Positions 17,618 through 28,373 are shown, counted from the stretch's first letter. The stretch: 64,000 nt of DNA from Pseudomonas sp. KU43P (GCF_033095865.1 NZ_AP019365.1:4251501-4315500); one strand, 5' to 3'. Translations and numbers: made by a program. The notes: a model not told the origin generated them from the letters alone.

Positions 17618-18178
17618 TCAGCAGGTACGCCCGATCGGGTAGAACTCGCCATGGCTCCAGACCCCAAGCCACTCCTCGCCCTCGATGACCCGCGGCACCG
17701 CCAGCTCGACCAATTGGTAGAACACGTTTCGGTGTATCAAGGCCTCGAGATTGGTGCGCATCAGCACATAGGGCGCGGGCTCCTGGGTTACCGGATCGAT
17801 CTCCACCCGCAGCGGATTGTCCGGGCCGGCTTCGACCTCATCCTCGACATTGCTGGTAAAGCGCAGCACCTGCTGCTCGCCGCTGCCCATAACGTCCAGC
17901 GCCACGGCAACGAACGGCGCATCGTCGACGCGAATGCCGACCTTCTCCACCGGTGTGATCAGGAAGTAAGCGTCGCCATCACGGCGGATGATGGTGGAGA
18001 ACAGGCGCACCATCGGCTTGCGCCCGATCGGCGTGCCCAGGTAGTACCAGGTGCCATCGCGGGCGATGCGCATGTCGATGTCGCCGCAAAAATCCGGGTT
18101 CCACAGATGCACCGGCGGCAGCCCCTTGTGCTTGGGTATCTGTGCCAACAGGTCATTGGCCTTGCCGGAATCCGTCAT
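17618..18178 (-). CDS. DUF1285-family conserved protein
   Basis: A 186-residue soluble protein resembling the DUF1285 family. Recognisable pieces are LPPVHLWNPDFCGDIDMRIA near the N-terminus and TWYYLGTPIGRKPMVRLFS. It probably forms a two-domain beta-rich fold; the biochemical role is not known to me. The ATG at 18178 has GAGG eight bases upstream. A GTG at 18196 would overlap the lipoprotein gene by eight bases. It lies directly after the lipoprotein gene and is probably co-transcribed. Confidence 0.85.
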   Translation of the reverse strand: MTDSGKANDLLAQIPKHKGLPPVHLWNPDFCGDIDMRIARDGTWYYLGTPIGRKPMVRLFSTIIRRDGDAYFLITPVEKVGIRVDDAPFVAVALDVMGSGEQQVLRFTSNVEDEVEAGPDNPLRVEIDPVTQEPAPYVLMRTNLEALIHRNVFYQLVELAVPRVIEGEEWLGVWSHGEFYPIGRTC

Positions 18179-18188
18179 CGCGCTTGCC

Positions 18189-18794
18189 TCACTCACTCAT
18201 GCCCAGAAGGCTACGAGCGTACTCGCGCATCGGTGCGGCTAGCAAATCCTGAGGCGAGTTGTCGTGGAACGTCAACAAACCGCCACGGCTCTTGATCCGC
18301 GCGGTGTCGATCAGGTAACGGGTATTGGTTTCGATCAGCATCATCTGCACCACACCGGTGTCCCAACCCAGACGGTCGACTGCCTGCTCGTCATACCACT
18401 CATCGCCATTGCCGATGCGGTCATCGGTGCGCGCGAAACGGGTATACAGCACATAGTCGGCCCCGACCGACCGGGCCTGGGCAATCGCTTCTTCCAAGCC
18501 CAGCGGGCCCTGGGCGCGACGTACCAGCGGGAAATACTCGACGAAGCTCTTGAACGCCTCCTCGGCTACCACGTTCTGCTGCGGCAGCGGGCCTTTGCCC
18601 GGCGGCATGAACGCGCCCTGGCCGATGAAGATGAACGAGTCTGGCTGCAGGCGGATCGACAGACTGCGGCGGGTATCGCTGTGGTCCAGCAGGCCGGCAT
18701 CGCTCATGTGGTAACGGACGCCCTCGCCCATATCACTGACATTCATGCAGCCACCCAGCGCCAACAGCGCCAGCGGCAAGACCAGGCTACGCAT
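18189..18794 (-). CDS. DUF4823-family lipoprotein
   Basis: A 201-residue lipoprotein. The signal peptide ends in the lipobox LALGGC with the lipidated Cys at residue 16; residue 17 onward (MNVSDMGEG) does not carry an Asp retention signal at +2, which favours the outer membrane. The remainder matches my recollection of DUF4823, a Pseudomonas-type family of unknown function. GGAGGAAAG directly before the ATG is a strong ribosome site. It is followed by DUF1285 after 10 bases, so the two are likely one unit. Confidence 0.85.
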   Translation of the reverse strand: MRSLVLPLALLALGGCMNVSDMGEGVRYHMSDAGLLDHSDTRRSLSIRLQPDSFIFIGQGAFMPPGKGPLPQQNVVAEEAFKSFVEYFPLVRRAQGPLGLEEAIAQARSVGADYVLYTRFARTDDRIGNGDEWYDEQAVDRLGWDTGVVQMMLIETNTRYLIDTARIKSRGGLLTFHDNSPQDLLAAPMREYARSLLGMSE

Positions 18795-18859
18795 CTTTCC
18801 TCCAATGGCCGGCGACGAAAAACCGGCGAATAGCCGGCGGATGCAGCTTTTGCGCCAAA

Positions 18860-19828
18860 TCAGCCGCCAATCACCTTCATCACCATCACATCGCCGGAAA
18901 ATGCCAGCTCCTGCTTGTCGGCCAAGGCTTTCACCAGCAAGCGCTGCAACACCGGCAAGGCTTCGTGGCGAGGCTTTTCCAGCAGGTCGCCGACATAGTG
19001 GCGATTACTCGACGACAGGCAGCCATGCAGCCAACCCGTGGACGACAGCCGCAAGCGCGAACAGGTGCGGCAGAACGGCACGCTCTCGTTGGCGATCACT
19101 CCGAAATGCCCCTTGCCGGAAATCTGGTAGCGCAGCGCGGTGGCATCCAAGGGCGCGGGTGCTTGCTGGTAATCGTGCGCCTGGCCGATCAGCGCCAGCA
19201 AATGGTCCAGCCCCACGAACTGCTGGAGAAAAGCGTTGTGGTCACGGGCCAAGTGCCCCATGCGCATCAGCTCGATGAAGCGCAGCTCATAACCGCGCTC
19301 AAGGCAGTAATCGAGCATGGGCAGCACCTGGTCCAGGTTCTGGCCACGCATGGGCACCATGTTCACCTTGATCTGCATGCCCATGCCCTGCGCCTGCTGC
19401 ATGCCAGCCAGCACGCTGGCTAGGTCCCCGCCGCGGGCAATTCGGCGGAAGGCCTGCGGGTCGAGGGTATCGAGGGAGACGTTCAAGCGGCGAATGCCGG
19501 CGGCGTGCAGCTGCGGCAACTTGCGCGAAAGCAACTGGCCGTTGGTAGTGAGGGTGATGTCTTCAAGCTCGAGCCTGGCAACTGCGGCGAGGAAAGCATC
19601 CAGCCTTGGGCTGACCAGAGGCTCCCCGCCAGTGATGCGCAGGCGCTCGATGCCAGCGGTTTCGATCAGATAGGCCACACCGCGCGCCAACACCTCGGCC
19701 GGCAGCTCATCCTGAGCGGCCACCAGGCGCTTGCCGTCAGGCACGCAATAACTGCAGGCATAGTTGCAAGCAGCTGTCAGGCTGACGCGCAGGTTGCGAA
19801 AACGCCTGCCTTGACGATCGACGATCAT
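18860..19828 (-). CDS. moaA: GTP 3',8-cyclase MoaA (molybdenum cofactor synthesis)
   Basis: A 322-residue radical-SAM enzyme converting GTP to the precursor of cyclic pyranopterin monophosphate. The N-terminal 4Fe-4S site is CNYACSYC (about residues 24-31) and the C-terminal cluster site is CRTC plus a Cys 14 residues later. The essential double-Gly tail is present (MKVIGG). GGAG before the ATG at 19828 supports this start rather than upstream in-frame codons. No other moa gene is adjacent, so this is a stand-alone copy. Pseudomonads often carry two moaA genes. Confidence 0.94.
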   Translation of the reverse strand: MIVDRQGRRFRNLRVSLTAACNYACSYCVPDGKRLVAAQDELPAEVLARGVAYLIETAGIERLRITGGEPLVSPRLDAFLAAVARLELEDITLTTNGQLLSRKLPQLHAAGIRRLNVSLDTLDPQAFRRIARGGDLASVLAGMQQAQGMGMQIKVNMVPMRGQNLDQVLPMLDYCLERGYELRFIELMRMGHLARDHNAFLQQFVGLDHLLALIGQAHDYQQAPAPLDATALRYQISGKGHFGVIANESVPFCRTCSRLRLSSTGWLHGCLSSSNRHYVGDLLEKPRHEALPVLQRLLVKALADKQELAFSGDVMVMKVIGG

Positions 19829-19862
19829 GAGTGACTCCGGCATGGATGAATCGGGGGCCGGC

Positions 19863-19889
19863 AAAACCTGACTCAAAATTCAGGTTTTT
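19863..19889. terminator. Hairpin between TetR gene and moaA
   Basis: AAAACCTGA and TCAGGTTTTT arms around an eight-base loop, with T-runs on either strand. It lies after the TetR stop codon and before moaA, so it probably ends the TetR transcript. Confidence 0.6.
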
Positions 19890-19936
19890 GCAAGCCCCTG
19901 CTCGATGCCGCGCTCAACGCGTCGCTACGAAACCCT

Positions 19937-20572
19937 TCAGTTGGCCGGTTCCGGGTCGCGCTTGCGCTTGTTGCCCATGCGCACACCGATGTCCATGAGG
20001 AACTGGAAGAACCCTTCCTGATCTTCCAGTACATTGCTCCAGAACGGCGAGTGGTACAGCGCCACGGCGCCATGCACCAGTGCCCAGGCGGCACAGTAGT
20101 GGAAGTACGGCGGCACGTCTTCGAGCTTGCCTTCGCTGATGCGGCCCTTGATGAGCTGGGTCAGGCGATCGAAGTTGGAGGCGCGGATGCTGTGCAGCTC
20201 CTCGACCATCTCCGGCACCTGGTTGCCCTTGACTACCTTCTCTTCGAGGCGGTCGAACAGCCGATAGCGTTGCGGATCGCGCATGCGGAACTCGAAGTAG
20301 GCGCGCGAAAGCGCCTCCTTGTCGCGGTCGACATCGGCCGAATGCAACAAGGCGTTCAGATCGCGCTCGTAGTCGAGCATCAGGCGCAGGTAGATCTCGG
20401 CCTTGGACTTGAAGTGCTTGTAGATCGTGCCTTTGCCGATACCCACTGCGTCAGCGATCATCTCGACGGTGACGCTGTCTTCACCCTGTTCGAGAAACAG
20501 CTTGAGTGCAGTGTCGAGGATTTCCTGTTCGCGACGGCGAAACTCACGGACCTTACGAGGTTCTTTCTGCAT
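19937..20572 (-). CDS. TetR-family regulator
   Basis: A 211-residue regulator. The helix-turn-helix covers about residues 14-60 (ILDTALKLFLEQGEDSVTVE ... GIGKGTIYKHFKSKAEIYL), and the C-terminal effector domain is of a type I cannot name. The C-terminus is basic (GNKRKRDPEPAN). The ATG at 20572 gives the usual TetR start; a longer reading would run into the divergent aminotransferase gene. The 72-base gap to that gene suggests shared divergent promoters and possible control of it. Confidence 0.9.
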   Translation of the reverse strand: MQKEPRKVREFRRREQEILDTALKLFLEQGEDSVTVEMIADAVGIGKGTIYKHFKSKAEIYLRLMLDYERDLNALLHSADVDRDKEALSRAYFEFRMRDPQRYRLFDRLEEKVVKGNQVPEMVEELHSIRASNFDRLTQLIKGRISEGKLEDVPPYFHYCAAWALVHGAVALYHSPFWSNVLEDQEGFFQFLMDIGVRMGNKRKRDPEPAN

Positions 20573-20644
20573 AGGAAGGACTGGATGACAATCGAAGCGG
20601 TTTATTATGCCTAACTTGCGGCAAATTGCACGGATCTTCCAACC

Positions 20645-21778
20645 ATGTCTATGTTTCACGATGAGTTCGAGCAGGCCCAGGGGTTGCGTTACCTGAACCA
20701 TGCAGCCATCTCGCCATGGCCACGACGGGCCAGTGAAGCGGTGGCACGTTTCGCTCGGGCCAACGTCAGCCTGGGTGCCAGCGAGTATCCGGCCTGGCTG
20801 GCCACCGAGCGGCGCCTGCGCGAGCGCCTGGCACGGCTGATCAACGCCCCCTCGCACGGTGACATTGCACTGGTCAAGAACACCTCGGAGGCCCTTTCTC
20901 TGGTCGCGTTCGGCCTTGAGTGGCAGGCGGGCGACCAGGTCGTGATCAGCGACGAGGAATTTCCCTCCAATCGGGTGGTGTGGGAGGCCCTGGCCGATCG
21001 CGGAGTAGAAGTGGTGCAGGTAAACCTCGCCGGTGCCGACCCCGAGGCTTCGCTGCTGGCAGCCTGCAATTCGCGCACGCGCTTGCTGGCAGTCAGCGCC
21101 GTGCAGTTCGGCAGCGGCCTGCGCCTGGACCTGACGCGGTTAGGCCAAGGCTGCCAGGCGCGCAATGTGTTGTTCTGTGTCGATGCCATCCAGCACATCG
21201 GCGCCCTCCCCTTCGACGTTCAGCAGTTCGAATGCGATTTCGCCATGGCCGACGGCCACAAATGGATGCTCGGCCCCGAGGGGCTTGGCCTGTTCTATTG
21301 CCGTGCAGCGTTACGTCCGCGCCTGAGGCTCAACGCCTACGGCTGGCACATGCTCGAACACCTGGGGGATTTCGAACGCCGCCAGTGGCAGCCGGCGCGC
21401 AGCGCACGACGTTTCGAGTGCGGCAGCCCGAACATGCTCGGCGCCTGCGCACTGGAGGCGAGCCTGTCATTGCTGGAGGAAGTCGGCATGGAGGAAGTGG
21501 CACGGCAGTTGGAACAACGGGTCGAACAGTTGCATCACGGCCTTGCCAGCATTCCCGGGGTGCGCCTGCACAGCCCGACAGCCCCGCAGAGGCGCGCCGG
21601 TATTGTCAGTTTCAGCATCCAAGGGCAGCTGAACGCGGATGTCTATCGAGCGCTCACTGCCGAAAGCACGATCTGTGCACTACGGGGCCCCGGTATACGC
21701 TTTTCGCCGCATTTCTATACCAAAGAACAGCTGATCGACGAAGCTATTCAGCAAGTGAGGCGACTGGCCATACGATGA
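20645..21778 (+). CDS. Class V aminotransferase-family PLP protein
   Basis: A 377-residue fold-type I PLP enzyme of the cysteine desulfurase/aminotransferase class V group. Seen are YLNHAAISPWP (substrate end), TSEALSLVAFGL (phosphate site), VDAIQHIGALPFD, and the PLP lysine in MADGHKWMLGPEGLGLFY near residue 208. The C-terminal domain is complete. No Cys-loop of a desulfurase is obvious, so it may be a lyase or an aminotransferase. It is divergent from the TetR gene, and the RgsA-like sRNA follows. Confidence 0.87.
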   Translation: MSMFHDEFEQAQGLRYLNHAAISPWPRRASEAVARFARANVSLGASEYPAWLATERRLRERLARLINAPSHGDIALVKNTSEALSLVAFGLEWQAGDQVVISDEEFPSNRVVWEALADRGVEVVQVNLAGADPEASLLAACNSRTRLLAVSAVQFGSGLRLDLTRLGQGCQARNVLFCVDAIQHIGALPFDVQQFECDFAMADGHKWMLGPEGLGLFYCRAALRPRLRLNAYGWHMLEHLGDFERRQWQPARSARRFECGSPNMLGACALEASLSLLEEVGMEEVARQLEQRVEQLHHGLASIPGVRLHSPTAPQRRAGIVSFSIQGQLNADVYRALTAESTICALRGPGIRFSPHFYTKEQLIDEAIQQVRRLAIR

Positions 21779-21856
21779 GGGAGGAACGGAAGGCGGGCGT
21801 ATTCCAAATCTGTTTAAAAAACGAACAACAGACACTGGCACTGCGCCAAACCTGAC

Positions 21857-21863
21857 CAATACT
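21857..21863 (+). promoter_or_regulatory. Sigma-S-like -10 of the sRNA
   Basis: CAATACT differs at one position from the sigma-S -10 form CTATACT. It lies seven bases before the predicted sRNA 5' end. No clear GacA-type upstream site is visible nearby. Confidence 0.5.
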
Positions 21864-21869
21864 TGAAGT

Positions 21870-21990
21870 GTTGGCGCGGCGCATCCCCCCCAAGTGGCGC
21901 GCCAATAAAGGTGCTCAGGGACCGCGTACCTTTGTTTTACTCCTAATGGTCTTAACCCGGATTCCCCCCCCAGAACCCGGGTTTTTTTTG
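21870..21990 (+). ncRNA. rgsA: RgsA-like small regulatory RNA
   Basis: A region of about 120 bases with no gene. It opens with a hairpin TTGGCGCG (21871-21878) / CGCGCCAA (21898-21905) and ends with a rho-independent terminator (AACCCGG / CCGGGTT, then eight Ts). The intervening part is unpaired and C- or T-rich. RgsA (P16) is a Hfq-associated, RpoS- and Gac-linked sRNA of about this length, and in P. aeruginosa it lies beside the tatD-family gene, as here. The identification rests on position, size, ends and a sigma-S-like -10; no alignment was made. Confidence 0.72.
21954..21990 (+). terminator. Terminator of the RgsA-like sRNA
   Basis: AACCCGG (21954-21960) pairs with CCGGGTT (21977-21983) across a C-rich loop, followed by a run of eight Ts. 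Confidence 0.85.
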
Positions 21991-22023
21991 TCCGTCTGAC
22001 GTGGGCTCTTTGTTGCCTGGACG

Positions 22024-22051
22024 ATCGAGCGCCGCCTGCGCTGCGCTCGAT
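22024..22051. repeat. GATCGAGCGC palindrome, copy 1
   Basis: Arms ATCGAGCG (22024-22031) and CGCTCGAT (22044-22051), 12 bases apart. The same arm sequence occurs at 32635-32664. It lies between the sRNA and the tatD stop codon and may end tatD transcripts, although no T-run follows. Confidence 0.6.
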
Positions 22052-22083
22052 ATCCGCAACAATACCCAACCAGAGCCCTACAC

Positions 22084-22866
22084 TCAGGCGACCCGCGCCA
22101 GTGGGAACAATCGCTTGAAGTTGGCCGTGGTCTGCTCAGCCAACTGCTCGTAACTGACGCCACGCAAGGAAGCCACGTACTCGGCCACCTCGCGCACGTA
22201 CTGCGGCAGGTTCGGCTTGCCGCGGTGCGGGATAGGCGCCAGGTACGGCGAATCGGTTTCCACCAGCAAGCGATCGACCGGCACCTGCCGAGCCACTTCG
22301 CGCAAGGCCTCGGCATTGCGGAAGGTGACGATTCCAGACAACGAGATGTAGTAGCCCAGATCCAGAGCAGCCCTGGCCATGTCCCAGTCCTCGGTGAAGC
22401 AGTGCAGGACACCGGCCTGAGGCAGGTTCGCCTCGCACAGCAGCGCCAATGTATCGGCCCTGGCGGCACGGGTATGCACGATCACCGGCTTGCCGGTCTG
22501 GCGCGATGCCTCAAGGTGCAGGCGGAATGATGCCTGCTGCAGTTCGGCGGCTTCCGGCTCGTAGTGGTAGTCCAGCCCGGTTTCGCCGATCGCGACCACA
22601 TGCGGGTGCGCCAACTCGCGCAACAGCCATTCAAGCGCCGGCGTTTCTCCCGGAGCCAGGTCCAGCGGATGCACCCCTACCGAGCAATCCACATCGGCGT
22701 ACTGCTCGCTCAGGGCCTTGACCGCCCCGGCGTTCTCGGCGCTTACGCCAATGCACAGAAAGTGCCCGACACCTCGCTCACGGGCAGCCTGCAGGGCAGC
22801 ATCAAGGGAGCCCTGGTGGGCGCTCAGGTCAAGACGGTCGAGGTGACAATGGGAATCTACGAGCAT
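22084..22866 (-). CDS. tatD: TatD-family metal-dependent DNase
   Basis: A 260-residue TIM-barrel metallohydrolase. The metal-binding HxH is in LVDSHCHLDRLD (residues 2-13). Other ligand motifs are GETGLDYHYE, IVHTRAA, HCFTE and the final ETDSPYLAPIPHRGK Asp. Substrates are DNA ends in the TatD/YcfH family. The ATG at 22866 is preferred because homologues begin MLVDSHCHLD; a GTG at 22878 is the alternative. The holB stop codon is only 30 bases upstream of this ATG, so the pilZ gene found here in P. aeruginosa is missing. Confidence 0.93.
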   Translation of the reverse strand: MLVDSHCHLDRLDLSAHQGSLDAALQAARERGVGHFLCIGVSAENAGAVKALSEQYADVDCSVGVHPLDLAPGETPALEWLLRELAHPHVVAIGETGLDYHYEPEAAELQQASFRLHLEASRQTGKPVIVHTRAARADTLALLCEANLPQAGVLHCFTEDWDMARAALDLGYYISLSGIVTFRNAEALREVARQVPVDRLLVETDSPYLAPIPHRGKPNLPQYVREVAEYVASLRGVSYEQLAEQTTANFKRLFPLARVA

Positions 22867-22896
22867 GGGATACGACACACATGAGGAAATGGATAA

Positions 22897-24517
<1,621 letters not shown>

Positions 24518-25696
24518 TTAATGTTGGTCGTCAGGCGCCGGCGTTTCGACCGGCGCAGGTTCACTGGCTGGGGCCGACTCCTGAGGCGGTGGTTCATCCG
24601 CTTCAGGCTGATCAACGGGCGGCTCCTGCGGCTGATCCGCAGACGGCGCTTCTGGCGCCGTTTGCGGCCCAGGGCTGGAGCGGTAATCCGCTCGCCGCTT
24701 GAGCTGGAACTCGCGCACCGCCGAGTTGTGATCGTCCAGGTCGTCGGAGAACACATGGCTGCCGTCGCCCCGAGCCACGAAGTACAGGCTGGTGCCATCG
24801 GACGGATTGAGCGCGGCGTGGATCGCCTCGCGCCCGACCATGGCGATCGGTGTCGGTGGCAAACCTGTCATGGTGTAGGTGTTGTACGGGGTTGGCTCCC
24901 GCAGGTCGGCGCGGGTAATGCGGCCATTGTAGCGCTCGCCCATGCCGTAGATGACCGTCGGGTCGGTCTGCAACATCATCCCCAGGCGCAGCCGGCGCAC
25001 GAACACGCCCGCGATCTGCCCACGCTCCTGAGGAATGCCGGTTTCCTTTTCCACCAGCGAGGCCATGATCAACGCCTGGTAAGGGTCACGATAAGGCAAG
25101 TCGGTGGTGCGTTCGGCCCACTCCTTGGCCAGCACGTCATCCAGGCGCATGTAGGCCTGCTGCAGCAGTTCCACGTCACTCATGCCGCGCACGAAGCGGT
25201 AGGTATCCGGGAAGAAGCGCCCCTCGGGGAATACTCCGGTGTGGCCAAGCTTGTCCATTACCTCGGTGTCGGAGAGGCCGTCGAGGGTGTGCTTGAGCTT
25301 CTCGTGCTTGGCGATGGCCGAACGCACCTGACGGAAGGTCCAGCCTTCGACCAGGGTCAGATTGTACTGCACCACGTCAGCACGGCGCCAGGCGTCGAAC
25401 AGGTCTTCGACCGTCATGCCCGGGGTGAGGCGGTACTCGCCAGTCTTCAGCGGTACATCGGCCATGTTGAAGCGCCAGTAAAGGCGCAGCCAGACGGCAT
25501 CATCGAGCAACCCCTCGCGCTGCATGCGATAGAACATACGATTGGGGTTGGTGCCATTGGGCACGTCGAGCAGGCGTTCCTGCGTCACGTGCAAGGGCTG
25601 CTCAAGCACCGAGTTGAGCTTCCATGCCGACCAGCCCAATGCCAGGCCGGCGAGGATCAAACCCATTTCCAGCAGCAGCAGGAATTTGCGTCTCAC
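24518..25696 (-). CDS. mltG: Endolytic transglycosylase MltG
   Basis: A 392-residue inner-membrane protein that cuts glycan strands and helps end peptidoglycan elongation. A positively charged start (VRRKFL) is followed by one membrane anchor (about residues 5-25), then a LysM-like region and the YceG catalytic domain with Glu in SLVEKETGIPQER near residue 210. The last ~55 residues are rich in Pro, Glu and Ala (QEPPVDQPEADEPPPQES), an extension not needed for catalysis. The GTG at 25696 is chosen; an ATG at 25726 would overlap pabC by 26 bases. Confidence 0.9.
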   Translation of the reverse strand: MRRKFLLLLEMGLILAGLALGWSAWKLNSVLEQPLHVTQERLLDVPNGTNPNRMFYRMQREGLLDDAVWLRLYWRFNMADVPLKTGEYRLTPGMTVEDLFDAWRRADVVQYNLTLVEGWTFRQVRSAIAKHEKLKHTLDGLSDTEVMDKLGHTGVFPEGRFFPDTYRFVRGMSDVELLQQAYMRLDDVLAKEWAERTTDLPYRDPYQALIMASLVEKETGIPQERGQIAGVFVRRLRLGMMLQTDPTVIYGMGERYNGRITRADLREPTPYNTYTMTGLPPTPIAMVGREAIHAALNPSDGTSLYFVARGDGSHVFSDDLDDHNSAVREFQLKRRADYRSSPGPQTAPEAPSADQPQEPPVDQPEADEPPPQESAPASEPAPVETPAPDDQH

Positions 25697-25700
25697 GAAT

Positions 25701-26516
25701 TCAGGTATCCAGTAACGTACGGGCAACGGCCTGCAGTTTACGGGTGAGTGGGCCCGGCGACCAGTTCAGCGCGGCAATTGCCCGCACCGGCCAGACTCCG
25801 TAGACACTGTTGCAGACAAACACTTCATCGGCCTGCTCCAGCTCGTCGAATGCCAGGTCGCGAACCTGCACCGCGATCGACAGTGCCTGCGCCTGCTCCA
25901 GCAACGCAGCGCGCATCACCCCGGCCACGCCGCAACGGCTGAGGTCGGCGGTGAGCAGCATACCGTCGCGTACCAGAAACAAATTGCTGTAAACCCCTTC
26001 GATCACCCTGCCCTGCCCATCACGCATCAGGCCTTCGGCATGTTCGCTGTCCTGCCATTCGGCTCGGGCCAGCACCTGCTCCAGGCGGTTGAGGTGTTTG
26101 AGACCGGCGAGCAGCGGTTGTTCCCCAAGCCGGGTCTGGCAGGGGAACAAGCGCACGCCGAGCTCGGCATGTTCGACAGGATAGCTGGGCAGCGGGCTGC
26201 CCTGCAGAATTCGACGCGGTGCAACACCCGCCGCGGGTGCATAGCCACGCTGGCTGTCGCCACGGGTAAGGATGAGCTTGGCTACGCCGTCGCCCAACTG
26301 GCAGGCATAACGCCGGATCTCATCGCGCAGCAGCGCAAGGTCAGCGTCGAGCGCCAAACGCTGGCAACCCAGCGCAAGGCGCGCCAAGTGGCCGTCTAGC
26401 AAGCTGGGCCGCCCCGCGCGCACGGCGATGGTCTCGAACAAGCCATCGCCGTAGGCCAGGCCGCGGTTCTGCAGGTTGACCGCAGTCGCTGGCTGGCCGT
26501 CGATCCAGCTCTGCAT
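25701..26516 (-). CDS. pabC: Aminodeoxychorismate lyase
   Basis: A 271-residue fold-type IV PLP enzyme that forms p-aminobenzoate for folate synthesis. MQSWIDGQ is the normal N-terminus, AYGDGLFETIAVR follows near residue 21, and the PLP lysine should be in GVAKLILTRGDSQRGY. The ATG overlaps the fabF stop as TGATG, so translation is coupled to fabF. The family resembles branched-chain aminotransferases, but length and position between mltG and fabF identify pabC. Confidence 0.94.
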   Translation of the reverse strand: MQSWIDGQPATAVNLQNRGLAYGDGLFETIAVRAGRPSLLDGHLARLALGCQRLALDADLALLRDEIRRYACQLGDGVAKLILTRGDSQRGYAPAAGVAPRRILQGSPLPSYPVEHAELGVRLFPCQTRLGEQPLLAGLKHLNRLEQVLARAEWQDSEHAEGLMRDGQGRVIEGVYSNLFLVRDGMLLTADLSRCGVAGVMRAALLEQAQALSIAVQVRDLAFDELEQADEVFVCNSVYGVWPVRAIAALNWSPGPLTRKLQAVARTLLDT

Positions 26517-27760
26517 CAACCCGCGAACCGGCGGAACACCAGCGAGCCGTTGGTGCCGCCAAAGCCGAACGAGTTGGACAGCACCACATCGATTGGCATG
26601 CTGCGCGCCACGTGCGGCACGAAGTCCAGGTCGCAACCGTCGTCCGGCTCGTCCAGGTTGATGGTCGGCGGCGCCATCTGGCTGTTGATCGCCAGCACGC
26701 TGAAGATCGCCTCCACCGCACCAGCGGCGCCCAGCAAGTGGCCGGTCATCGACTTGGTCGAACTGACTGCCAGCTTGTAGGCGTGCTCGCCGAAGACGCG
26801 CTTGATGGCCGCCACTTCGGCAACGTCGCCGGCGGGCGTCGAAGTACCGTGGGCGTTGATGTAGCTGACCGCCTCCGGGGCGATGCCGGCGTCGCGCAGG
26901 GCATTGGCCATGCAACGGGCCGCACCTTCACCGCTGTCGGGTGGCGAGGTCATGTGGTAGGCATCGCCGCTCATGCCGAAACCAACCAGCTCGGCATAGA
27001 TGGTCGCGCCACGCGCCTGGGCGTGCTCCAGCTCTTCGAGCACCAGGGCACCTGCGCCATCGGACAGCACGAAGCCGTCACGGCCCTTGTCCCACGGGCG
27101 GCTGGCCCGGGTCGGCTCGTCGTTGCGGGTCGACAGCGCGCGCGAGGCGCCGAAGCCACCCATGCCCAGGCCACAGGCCGCCATCTCGGCACCACCGGCG
27201 ATCATCACGTCGGCTTCGCCGTAGGCGATGTTGCGCGCGGCCATGCCGATGCAATGGGTGCCGGTGGTGCACGCCGTGGCAATGGCGTAGTTCGGCCCCT
27301 GCAGCCCCAGGTGGATCGACAGGAAGCCGGAAATCATGTTGATGATCGAGCCGGGCACGAAGAATGGCGAAATGCGGCGCGGCCCCTGCTCATGCAGGGT
27401 ACGGCTGGTTTCTTCGATGTTGGTCAGGCCGCCGATACCCGAACCCATGGCAACGCCAATGCGCTCGCGGTTGGCGTCGGTCACTTCCAGCCCGGCATTA
27501 CGCACTGCCTGGAAACCGGCCGCCAGGCCGTACTGAATGAACAGGTCAAGCTTGCGAGCTTCCTTGGCCGACAGATACTGCTCGACCTCAAAGCCCTTCA
27601 CCGAGCCGCCAAAACGGGTGGAGTAGGCAGACAGGTCCGTGTGTTCGATCGGACCAATGCCACTGCGGCCAGCCAGAATGCCCTGCCAGGTGCTCGGTAC
27701 ATCGGTACCCAGTGGCGACAGCATACCCATACCGGTGACCACGACGCGTCTACGCGACAC
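26516..27760 (-). CDS. fabF: 3-oxoacyl-ACP synthase II
   Basis: A 414-residue condensing enzyme that elongates acyl-ACP. The active Cys is in [12 protein letters not shown] near residue 165, and the two His are in [11 protein letters not shown] near 304 and [11 protein letters not shown] near 341. It starts with GTG at 27760, with AGGAG seven bases upstream, giving the usual [10 protein letters not shown] start. It lies after acpP, across a hairpin that may attenuate read-through. Confidence 0.97.
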   Translation of the reverse strand: MSRRRVVVTGMGMLSPLGTDVPSTWQGILAGRSGIGPIEHTDLSAYSTRFGGSVKGFEVEQYLSAKEARKLDLFIQYGLAAGFQAVRNAGLEVTDANRERIGVAMGSGIGGLTNIEETSRTLHEQGPRRISPFFVPGSIINMISGFLSIHLGLQGPNYAIATACTTGTHCIGMAARNIAYGEADVMIAGGAEMAACGLGMGGFGASRALSTRNDEPTRASRPWDKGRDGFVLSDGAGALVLEELEHAQARGATIYAELVGFGMSGDAYHMTSPPDSGEGAARCMANALRDAGIAPEAVSYINAHGTSTPAGDVAEVAAIKRVFGEHAYKLAVSSTKSMTGHLLGAAGAVEAIFSVLAINSQMAPPTINLDEPDDGCDLDFVPHVARSMPIDVVLSNSFGFGGTNGSLVFRRFAG

Positions 27761-27868
27761 AGTACTCTCCTTTTCTAATAACAGAGTCTCTTGCCATTGC
27801 ATTCAGGCAATGGAATGAAATGGCAACAGGCTCTCGGTGCGAGCGGATCGACGCCAGCGTTTCGCAAA

Positions 27869-27906
27869 GAAAAAACCGCACGCCGGCAAAGGCAGTGCGG
27901 TTTTTC
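27869..27906 (-). terminator. Hairpin between acpP and fabF
   Basis: AAAAACCGCAC and GTGCGGTTTTT form an 11-base stem just after acpP. It can explain a higher level of acpP transcript than fabF by partial termination. Confidence 0.8.
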
Positions 27907-27933
27907 TCGTCAAGAAGCGACGACTACAGCGTC

Positions 27934-28170
27934 TTAGGCCTTGTGGTTGTTGACGTAGTCGATGGCAGCTTGAACGGTAGTGATCTTCTCGGCTTCTTCG
28001 TCAGGGATTTCGGTCTCGAATTCCTCTTCCAGAGCCATCACCAGCTCAACGGTGTCAAGCGAATCGGCACCCAGGTCATCGACGAAGGACTTCTCATTGG
28101 TCACTTCCTCTTCCTTGACGCCCAGTTGCTCGGCGACGATTTTCTTGACGCGTTCTTCGATGGTGCTCAT
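27934..28170 (-). CDS. acpP: Acyl carrier protein
   Basis: A 78-residue acidic carrier that holds the growing acyl chain on 4'-phosphopantetheine. The attachment Ser is residue 37 in [10 protein letters not shown]. Its length and sequence are those of proteobacterial AcpP. It sits between fabG and fabF with its own likely promoter upstream and a hairpin downstream, in line with the very high expression known for acpP. Confidence 0.98.
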   Translation of the reverse strand: MSTIEERVKKIVAEQLGVKEEEVTNEKSFVDDLGADSLDTVELVMALEEEFETEIPDEEAEKITTVQAAIDYVNNHKA

Positions 28171-28221
28171 ACCTAGTTTTCACTCCTAATGGACATATGT
28201 CAGGCAGCTGGCCGGTGACCA

Positions 28222-28249
28222 AGTTTATAGAAAGACGTTCGCTTTTCAA
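28222..28249 (-). promoter_or_regulatory. Candidate acpP promoter
   Basis: On the minus strand TTGAAA (28244-28249) and TAAACT (28222-28227) are 16 bases apart in the 203-base gap between fabG and acpP. The leader would be about 45 bases long. Confidence 0.5.
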
Positions 28250-28373
28250 GCGGAACGCACCTTCGAAATGGTTACCTAACCCTCTGCCTGGAATCTGGTT
28301 GCAGCTTTATAACGGATTTTAGGCTCGGAGTATGACTCTTTTTTGAAGCAATCCGTCACATTGAGTTGCAGTT

